Assembly: GCA_017475785.1 (NCBI GenBank)
Contig: JAFVEX010000058.1
Coordinates: forward strand, 1-11,969
Direction: 5' to 3'
Source: Eubacterium sp.
GTDB taxonomy: Bacteria; Bacillota_A; Clostridia; Lachnospirales; Lachnospiraceae
Length of the DNA: 11,969 nucleotides
Below the pieces are notes generated by a model, which saw only the letters and a list, made by a program, of their open reading frames with translations, was not told the DNA's origin and ran no database searches. A program made the translations under genes and the position numbers. Positions within the stretch are counted from its first letter, which is position 1. Every line of letters begins with the position of its first letter. Shown here in pieces: positions 6,929 to 11,969 of this stretch.

Positions 6929-7915
6929 ATGACAGCAGCAAGAGGATCATTCAAAAAGCGTCTGGCAGTTCTGATGCTGGCGGCAGCGATGCTGGTCAGT
7001 TCGCTCGGCGCTGTGTCGGTTTCCGCGGCAAATACTTCCACGGAATCTGAGACGGAGGAGAGCACGGGCGCTTCCACGGCTAAAAAGAAAGACTACCTGA
7101 AAGGGTTCGTCACAAAGAACGGCAAGACCTACTACTATAAGTACGGCGAGAAGTGCACGGGCAAGAAGTATATTGCGGGCAACTGGTATTACTTCAAGAA
7201 GAACGGCGTGATGGCACGCAAAGAGTTCATCACCGTCAGGACAAATTCCGGCAAGAAGAAAACCTGCTATTACGACAAGAACGGACACGTCGTCTACGGC
7301 GCGCAGAAGATCGGCAAATACAACTATTATTTCAATGAGGTGACCGGCGCGATGAAGACCGGCTGGCGCACCGTCGGGACAAAAAGATATTATTACAACA
7401 AGAAGGGCCGCATGGTGACCGGTATCACGAAGACCATCAACGGCACGAAATACCAGTTCAACGACAGAGGCGTCCTGATGCTCGGAAACCCGGACATCAA
7501 CGCGAAGGCGAATGAGTATTCCAGCCCGACCAAGTACCTGATCATGGTAAACCGCAACCTCCACAAGGTTTCGATTTACACCGGCAGCAAGGGCAGCTGG
7601 AGATGCATCAAGTACTGGCCGTGCGTCGTTGGCCAGATCAACATGCAGAGCCCGGCAGGCGTTCACCATATCACCGGTTTCAAGGGAAGATATTTTGACT
7701 CGCACGGACTGCGCTGGTGGTATTTCACCTGCTACTACAGCAACACGCATCATTTCCACTCACAGGGCTACAAGCAGGAGAGTGAGCCGAGAACCGTCAT
7801 CAACGGCGAGATGGGTGTCTCCGGCTCCGCAGGCTGCATCCGTCTGTATCTGGAGAATGCTTACTGGCTGCAGAAGCATATGCCGGCAGGCACAACCTGT
7901 GTCGTTTACAATTGA
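6929..7915 (+). CDS. Secreted L,D-transpeptidase (YkuD) with CW-binding repeats
   Basis: Predicted wall enzyme that forms 3-3 peptide cross-links, or attaches or exchanges residues at the meso-DAP/Lys stem, through a catalytic Cys outside the membrane. The 328 residues comprise a signal peptide (KKRLAVLMLAAAMLVSSLGA, cut near VSAA, about 34), a short Thr/Ser/Glu linker, aromatic repeats (about 53-190, cores YYYKYG, NWYYFKKNG, CYYDKNG, YNYYFNEVTGAM, YYYNKKG) and a YkuD domain (about 200-328). The domain shows KYLIMVNRNLHKVSIY, the conserved HFHS His277, and the active-site segment SGSAGCIRL with Cys303, 26 residues later. The usual SHGC reads SAGC here, so the His just before Gly is replaced by Ala. 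The start is fixed by a perfect AGGAGG. The repeats are the same type as in the muramidase upstream, suggesting shared localisation. Peptidoglycan chemistry and true activity are inferred. Confidence 0.9.
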   Translation: MTAARGSFKKRLAVLMLAAAMLVSSLGAVSVSAANTSTESETEESTGASTAKKKDYLKGFVTKNGKTYYYKYGEKCTGKKYIAGNWYYFKKNGVMARKEFITVRTNSGKKKTCYYDKNGHVVYGAQKIGKYNYYFNEVTGAMKTGWRTVGTKRYYYNKKGRMVTGITKTINGTKYQFNDRGVLMLGNPDINAKANEYSSPTKYLIMVNRNLHKVSIYTGSKGSWRCIKYWPCVVGQINMQSPAGVHHITGFKGRYFDSHGLRWWYFTCYYSNTHHFHSQGYKQESEPRTVINGEMGVSGSAGCIRLYLENAYWLQKHMPAGTTCVVYN

Positions 7916-7956
7916 TTATAAAGAAACAGAGGTTCGTTTTAGAAAGCGTTTATGGA

Positions 7957-7983
7957 GGCTGCCGCACAAGCTTTGCGGCAGCC
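7957..7983 (+). terminator. Strong GC-rich hairpin after the L,D-transpeptidase
   Basis: A perfect 10-bp stem, GGCTGCCGCA (7957-7966) / TGCGGCAGCC (7974-7983), has a 7-nt loop. Only a broken T-rich run (CCTTCATGCGTTTAT) follows, so termination may be partial. It starts 42 nt after the transpeptidase stop and is the only strong structure before the polysaccharide genes. Confidence 0.55.
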
Positions 7984-8004
7984 CCTTCATGCGTTTATAA
8001 GGGG
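7982..8004 (+). promoter_or_regulatory. Alternative hairpin covering the ribosome-binding site of the first glycosyltransferase
   Basis: CCCCTT (7982-7987) can pair with AAGGGG (7999-8004) across an 11-nt loop. AAGGGG is the apparent Shine-Dalgarno of the GTG at 8012 (7-nt spacer). The left arm shares two C's with the preceding strong hairpin, so the two structures compete. This could tune translation, but the effect is inferred from base pairing only. Confidence 0.35.
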
Positions 8005-8011
8005 TTAAAAA

Positions 8012-8992
8012 GTGCGGGATTCAACGACGGTTATCATACCAAATTATAATGGGATGCAGTTTCTGGAGACGTGCCTGGACTCTCTTGGACGTCAGACTTA
8101 CCGGAATTTCCGGATTCTGGTGGTCGACAACGGCTCGACGGACGGGAGCGCCGCGTGGCTGAAGGAGCAGGAGTCAGACAGGCTTTCTGTGATCTGCCTT
8201 CCGGAAAACACCGGATTTGCCGCCGCGGTAAATACGGGCATACGGGCGTCTAAGACGCGGTATGTGCTGCTCCTCAACAACGATGTGCGGGCGGACGAGC
8301 GCTTTGTGGAGGAGCTGGTGCGCGCGATCGGGAAGTCGAAGCGGATCTTTTCTGCCGCGTCCAAAATGATCAGGATGTACGAGCCGGACCGGATGGACTC
8401 GGCCGGAGACCTGTACACCTGCGTCGGCTGGGCATTTAACCGCGGGACAGGTGAGCCCGTGAAGGCATATGACCAGCCATGTGATGTTTTTTCCGCATGC
8501 GCAGGCGCCGCGATCTACAGACGGGAGGCGTTTGACCGGATCGGCCTGTTTGATGAGCGGCATTTCGCCTATCTGGAGGACATTGACGTCGGTTACCGCG
8601 CGCGCATTTTCGGGTTCCGCAACGTCTACGCGCCGCGGGCTGTCGTCTGGCATGTCGGCAGCGGCACGAGCGGGTCGAAGTACAACGCCTTTAAGGTGCG
8701 TCTGACCGCGCGCAACAATGTCTGGCTGAATTACAAGAATATGCCCGCGCCGCAGCTGGCGCTGAATGCGCTGCCGATCGCCTGCGGAATTCTCGTGAAG
8801 GGCATTTTTTTCCAGAAAATGGGCTTCGGAAAAGAGTACCGGCAGGGTCTTGCGGAAGGCCTCCGCACCAGAAGGGACTGCGAGAAAGTACCGTTCCGCG
8901 CGAGCGCGCTGCCGCGGTATGCGCGGATCGAGGGAGAACTGATCCTGAATTTTGCCCGATACATTGCGCAGCAGCTGCGGAAAAGGCGCTGA
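8012..8992 (+). CDS. Family 2 glycosyltransferase (rhamnosyltransferase-like)
   Basis: Predicted cytoplasmic, membrane-associated inverting glycosyltransferase that adds a sugar to a lipid-linked glycan. It has 326 residues with a GT-A fold: TTVIIPNYNG at the N-terminus, VVDNGSTDGS (37-46) for nucleotide-sugar binding, LLNNDV (87-92, at the DXD position), and the YLEDIDVGYRAR segment with Glu189-Asp190 at the usual catalytic-base position, followed by WHVGSGTSGSKYNAF. A hydrophobic stretch near 250-272 (LALNALPIACGILVKGIFF) may touch the membrane. The layout resembles WbbL-type enzymes that transfer rhamnose, but donor and acceptor cannot be fixed from sequence. The GTG at 8012 is the only plausible start; the next Met comes after the first motif. 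It precedes the polysaccharide operon promoter and may be transcribed by read-through from upstream or from a promoter I did not identify. Confidence 0.88.
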   Translation: MRDSTTVIIPNYNGMQFLETCLDSLGRQTYRNFRILVVDNGSTDGSAAWLKEQESDRLSVICLPENTGFAAAVNTGIRASKTRYVLLLNNDVRADERFVEELVRAIGKSKRIFSAASKMIRMYEPDRMDSAGDLYTCVGWAFNRGTGEPVKAYDQPCDVFSACAGAAIYRREAFDRIGLFDERHFAYLEDIDVGYRARIFGFRNVYAPRAVVWHVGSGTSGSKYNAFKVRLTARNNVWLNYKNMPAPQLALNALPIACGILVKGIFFQKMGFGKEYRQGLAEGLRTRRDCEKVPFRASALPRYARIEGELILNFARYIAQQLRKRR

Positions 8993-9059
8993 GGACGTTT
9001 CTCGGATGGCTGAATGGGGATTTTCCTGTGAATTCGATTCGACCGGAAGCCGCCTGCTT

Positions 9060-9088
9060 TTGACGCAGAATCATATTCATGATAAAAT
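9060..9088 (+). promoter_or_regulatory. Strong sigma-A-type promoter of the polysaccharide genes
   Basis: TTGACG (9060-9065, 5/6 match) and TAAAAT (9083-9088, 5/6 match) are separated by exactly 17 bp, and TGA (9080-9082) before the -10 box makes an extended -10 element. It lies in the 135-nt gap between the first glycosyltransferase and the priming transferase, giving a leader of about 33 nt. It is the best promoter in the window and suggests the priming gene and those after it form their own transcription unit. Confidence 0.75.
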
Positions 9089-9127
9089 AACTCTGTATGT
9101 ATATATCTGTGTACGAGGAGCATTTTT

Positions 9128-10531
9128 GTGAATAAAAACAATCAAAATGCCAGAATACGGATGCAGTTATTGATCGACGCGGTACTGATCATCGCGTCTT
9201 ATCTGCTTGCGTGGAACCTTCGCTTCCGGTTCGCGATTTTCCACAGTATTGTCCGGGTACTGCCGCTGCGCTACTACATCATTGCCCTGATGATGATTGT
9301 GCCGACGTATCTGTTTATTTATTACGCGTGCAACCTGTACGATGTCTCCCGCATCCAGAGGCGCAGACACGAGCTGACGAACCTGCTCAAGGCAAATATT
9401 ATCGGCATCCTGCTGATCATCCTTGTTCTGTACCTCACCAAGCAGCAACACTTTGCCCGGAACATGCTGTTCCTGTTTTTCGTGCTGAACTGCCTTATGG
9501 ACGCCGTTGCCCGTAATTTCGTGCATATCTACATGCGGCGCAAGCTGCGCAGCACCCACACGCTGAAAAAGATTTTGCTGATCGGCTACAGCCACGCCGC
9601 GGAGCAGTACATCGACCGCGTGATCGCGAACACGGAGTGGGGCTACAAGGTGCGCGGGATTCTGGACGACACCCGCCAGAAGGGCGAGACATACCGGGGC
9701 GTCCGGATTCTTGGGACAACAAAGGACCTGGAGGCGTTTCTGAACACAGATAAGGTGGACGAGATTGCGATCACCCTGAACCTGCGCGAGTACGACAAGT
9801 TGGAGGCACTCGTGGCGGAATGCGAGAAATCAGGCATCCACACACAGTTTGTGCCGGATTATTATAAAATTATTCCGACGAAGCCCTACACGGAGGATGT
9901 ACTGGGGCTGCCGATCGTCAATATCCGGTATGTGCCGCTGTCCAACTCCTTCAACGCCTTTACGAAGCGTGTTGTGGACGTATTCGGCGCCTGTGTGGCG
10001 CTGGTGCTGTTTTCGCCGGTTATGCTGGCTGCCGTGATCGGGATTAAGGTGAGCTCGCCTGGCCCGCTGATTTTCCGCCAGAAGCGTGTGGGACTGCACA
10101 ACAAGGAATTTGAGATGCTGAAATTCCGTTCCATGCGCTACTGTGAGGGGAATGAGGAAAAGGCCGCCTGGACCGTTGAGAATGACCCGCGCGTTACGAA
10201 ATTCGGAAACCTGCTGCGCAGGACCAGCATGGACGAGCTGCCGCAGCTGATCAATGTGCTGCGCGGGGAGATGAGTCTTGTGGGGCCGCGGCCGGAACAG
10301 CCATTTTTTGTAGAAAAATTCCGGGAGGAGATCCCCCGCTACATGATCAAACACCAGGTGCGTCCTGGCATGACCGGCTGGGCGCAGATCCACGGTTACC
10401 GCGGCGACACCTCCATCATGAAGCGGATCGAATATGACCTCTATTACATTGAGAACTGGAGCATCAGTATGGATTTTAAGATCCTGTTTCTGACATTTTT
10501 CAGGGGGTTTGTGAACAAAAATGCGTACTGA
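9128..10531 (+). CDS. Polyprenyl-phosphate sugar-1-phosphate transferase (WcaJ-like priming enzyme)
   Basis: Membrane enzyme that starts a polysaccharide repeat unit by moving a sugar-1-phosphate from a nucleotide sugar to undecaprenyl phosphate. Its 467 residues follow the long WcaJ/CpsE plan: four N-terminal membrane helices (about 12-32, 47-70, 88-106, 113-130), a cytoplasmic nucleotide-binding-like domain (about 145-260, KKILLIGYSHAAEQYIDR and ILGTTKDLEAFL), and the C-terminal sugar transferase domain (about 279-467). The latter has KRVVDVFGACVALVLFSPV, a membrane re-entrant helix, then SPGPLIFRQKRVG, KFRSMR, the catalytic Asp369-Glu370 dyad in SMDELPQL, SLVGPRPEQP and RPGMTGWAQIHGYRGDT. 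The GTG start at 9128 has AGGAG (9116-9120) 7 nt upstream. The ending resembles glucose-1-P transferases, but the sugar (Glc, Gal or another) is not proven. It overlaps the next gene by 11 bp. Confidence 0.93.
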   Translation: MNKNNQNARIRMQLLIDAVLIIASYLLAWNLRFRFAIFHSIVRVLPLRYYIIALMMIVPTYLFIYYACNLYDVSRIQRRRHELTNLLKANIIGILLIILVLYLTKQQHFARNMLFLFFVLNCLMDAVARNFVHIYMRRKLRSTHTLKKILLIGYSHAAEQYIDRVIANTEWGYKVRGILDDTRQKGETYRGVRILGTTKDLEAFLNTDKVDEIAITLNLREYDKLEALVAECEKSGIHTQFVPDYYKIIPTKPYTEDVLGLPIVNIRYVPLSNSFNAFTKRVVDVFGACVALVLFSPVMLAAVIGIKVSSPGPLIFRQKRVGLHNKEFEMLKFRSMRYCEGNEEKAAWTVENDPRVTKFGNLLRRTSMDELPQLINVLRGEMSLVGPRPEQPFFVEKFREEIPRYMIKHQVRPGMTGWAQIHGYRGDTSIMKRIEYDLYYIENWSISMDFKILFLTFFRGFVNKNAY

Positions 10532-11546
10532 ACCGACAACTGCTCAAAAAGGACAAAGCACTGCGGAAGCGTTTTCCTCCGGCCGGACATCTCCGACGGT
10601 AGATGTGCTGATCCCGACGCACCAGCCGGGGCAGATTTTTTCCGAACTGCTCAAGCGGCTGAGCGCGCAGAGCCTGCGCCCGTCGCATGTGCGGGTGATC
10701 AACACGGACGAACAGTACTGGGATCCGCAGTTTGAGCAGGATTATCCCGGCCTGATCGTCAGGCATATCAAAAAAGAGGAATTTGACCACGGAGGCACGC
10801 GGCACGCGCTGGCGCTGGAATCCACGGCGGATCTTTTGCTGTTCATGACGCAGGACGCGCTGCCCGCTGACCACCATCTGACCGCGTATCTCGCAGAGGC
10901 GTTTGCGCAGAATGCTCCTGTTGAGGAACCGCCAGGAAGCGTGCGCGTCGCGGCTGCCTACGCCCGGCAGATGCCGCGGCTGGACTGCGCCACGCTGGAA
11001 AAATACACACGCGTCTTCAATTATCCGGGTCAGGGACGGGTCAAGACGCGGGAGGATCTGGAGACGCTGGGGATCAAGACCTTTTTCTGCTCAAATGTGT
11101 GCGCGATGTACGACAGGAACATTTATCTGGAGCAGGGCGGATTCCCCAAAAACACGATTTTTAATGAGGATATGATCTTTGCCCGCGGACTGATCGACAG
11201 CGGATACGGCATTGCGTATCAGGCAAAGGCGCGCGTAATTCATTCACACAATTACAGCGGGAGGCAGCAGTTCCACAGGAACTTTGACCTGGCGGTCTCG
11301 CAGGCCTCGCATCCGGAGGTGTTTGGCGACGTCCCGTCTGAGGGAGAGGGGCTCCGCATGATCCGGCGCGTTGCCCTGCGGCTGTTTAAGGCAGGACAGC
11401 CGGGGCTCGTCTTTCCTCTGCTGTGGCAGAGCGCATGTAAATACGCGGGCTATTCCCTCGGGAAGCGCTACCGCGTCCTGCCCAGGTGGCTGATCCGCAG
11501 GTGCACATTAAATCAGGACTATTGGAACGAGAAAACATTATCTTAA
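10521..11546 (+). CDS. Family 2 glycosyltransferase, probable dTDP-rhamnosyltransferase
   Basis: GT-A-fold glycosyltransferase of 341 residues that would extend the lipid-linked repeat unit in the cytoplasm. After a poorly conserved 25-residue head comes VDVLIPTHQPG, then the EEFDHGGTRHALAL segment (FDHGGTR at 88-94), which is typical of RfbF/RgpB-like rhamnosyltransferases, a LLFMTQDAL segment in place of the DXD motif, the KTFFCSNVCAMYDRNIYLEQGGF acceptor-side segment and NEDM (215-218) with the likely catalytic acidic pair. A late hydrophobic/basic C-terminus (about 285-330) may bind the membrane. The ATG at 10521 overlaps the end of the priming transferase by 11 bp; its nearest Shine-Dalgarno-like run (AGGGGG, 10502-10507) is 13 nt away, so translational coupling is likely. 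The neighbouring rfbB, which makes the dTDP-rhamnose precursor, supports rhamnose as donor; acceptor and linkage are unknown. Confidence 0.9.
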   Translation: MRTEPTTAQKGQSTAEAFSSGRTSPTVDVLIPTHQPGQIFSELLKRLSAQSLRPSHVRVINTDEQYWDPQFEQDYPGLIVRHIKKEEFDHGGTRHALALESTADLLLFMTQDALPADHHLTAYLAEAFAQNAPVEEPPGSVRVAAAYARQMPRLDCATLEKYTRVFNYPGQGRVKTREDLETLGIKTFFCSNVCAMYDRNIYLEQGGFPKNTIFNEDMIFARGLIDSGYGIAYQAKARVIHSHNYSGRQQFHRNFDLAVSQASHPEVFGDVPSEGEGLRMIRRVALRLFKAGQPGLVFPLLWQSACKYAGYSLGKRYRVLPRWLIRRCTLNQDYWNEKTLS

Positions 11547-11565
11547 AATGAAGGAGATTTGCAGA

Positions 11566-11969
11566 ATGAATATTATTGTGACAGGCGGAGCCGGCTTTAT
11601 CGGATCAAATTTTGTGTTTTACATGCTGGAGCATCACCCGGAAGACCGTATCATCTGCGTGGATAAGCTGACGTACGCCGGCAATCTTTCTACACTGGAG
11701 CCGGTAATGGACAGGGAAAACTTCCGGTTTGTCCGGGCGGACATCTGTGACCGTGAGGCCATCTACGCGCTGTTTGAGGAGGAGCATCCTGATGTTGTGG
11801 TCAATTTTGCGGCGGAGTCCCATGTTGACCGCTCGATTGAGAATCCGGGAATCTTCTTGGAAACGAACATTATGGGTACCGCGGTGATGATGGATGCCTG
11901 CAGGAAGTACGGCATTTCGCGTTACCATCAGGTCTCTACCGATGAGGTGTACGGAGATCTTCCGCTCGA
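11566..11969 (+). CDS. rfbB: dTDP-glucose 4,6-dehydratase (3'-truncated)
   Basis: NAD-dependent short-chain dehydrogenase/reductase that converts dTDP-glucose to dTDP-4-keto-6-deoxyglucose, the second step towards dTDP-L-rhamnose. Only the first 134 codons are in the window; the family is about 330-350 residues. Seen here are the Rossmann motif TGGAGFIGS (6-14), VDKLTYAGN (the DKLTYAGNL signature that sets RfbB apart from general epimerases), FVRADICD, NFAAESHVDRSI and the catalytic STDEVYG with Asp126-Glu127. The Tyr-x-x-x-Lys pair lies beyond the window end. The ATG at 11566 has AAGGAG (11551-11556) 9 nt upstream and comes 19 nt after the glycosyltransferase, so it belongs to the same operon. 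The rest of the rhamnose pathway (rfbA, rfbC, rfbD) is expected downstream but is not visible. Confidence 0.95.
   Translation, partial: MNIIVTGGAGFIGSNFVFYMLEHHPEDRIICVDKLTYAGNLSTLEPVMDRENFRFVRADICDREAIYALFEEEHPDVVVNFAAESHVDRSIENPGIFLETNIMGTAVMMDACRKYGISRYHQVSTDEVYGDLPL

Noticed and set aside
9830..10393. Minus-strand open frame of 187 codons opposite the sugar transferase
   Set aside because: It lies opposite the strongly conserved catalytic domain and has a composition typical of an antisense shadow, without a promoter or ribosome-binding site that I can see.

Overview
The window looks like a chromosomal piece of a Gram-positive Clostridia bacterium, most likely of the Lachnospiraceae type. 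The evidence is the gene order cysS-mrnC-rlmB-sigH, a Spo0H-like sigma factor (sigma-H), strong Shine-Dalgarno sites, sigma-A-like promoters, and secreted wall enzymes with aromatic 'WYYF' cell-wall-binding repeats. This placement rests on gene content and protein motifs; no database comparison was made. All supported genes are on the + strand. I see no RNA genes, insertion sequences, CRISPR arrays or phage genes.

Region 1 (1-3333) is the end of a conserved housekeeping operon. It holds cysteinyl-tRNA synthetase (5' end cut by the window), Mini-ribonuclease III (23S rRNA maturation), an RlmB/TrmH-type 23S rRNA 2'-O-methyltransferase and a sigma-H-like sigma factor. The first two genes overlap. 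The operon closes with a rho-independent terminator whose stem begins in the last sense codon of sigH. The yacP/rae1 gene found between rlmB and sigH in Bacillus subtilis is absent.

Region 2 (3334-8011) encodes two secreted cell-wall enzymes. The first is a 1046-residue GH25 muramidase (lysozyme) with a very long, repeat-built Ser/Gly-rich spacer and a C-terminal wall-binding repeat domain. The second is a YkuD-type L,D-transpeptidase carrying the same kind of repeats between its signal peptide and its catalytic domain. Each has a plausible promoter of its own. One enzyme cuts glycan strands and the other makes peptide cross-links; the shared repeats suggest both bind the same wall component.

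Region 3 (8012-11969, continuing beyond the window) is the start of an exopolysaccharide or wall-polysaccharide locus. It holds a family 2 glycosyltransferase, a promoter with near-consensus -35, -10 and extended -10 elements, a WcaJ-like polyprenyl-phosphate sugar-1-phosphate transferase that would start the lipid-linked repeat unit, a second family 2 glycosyltransferase with the FDHGGTR motif of rhamnosyltransferases, and the first part of dTDP-glucose 4,6-dehydratase (rfbB/rmlB). Together they point to a dTDP-sugar-containing, probably rhamnose-containing, surface polymer.

No clearly new multi-gene system is visible. The most noteworthy features are the modular repeat architecture of the muramidase, the shared binding module of the two wall enzymes, a Ser-Ala-Gly-Cys variant active-site motif in the transpeptidase, and leader RNA structures upstream of the muramidase and of the first glycosyltransferase.
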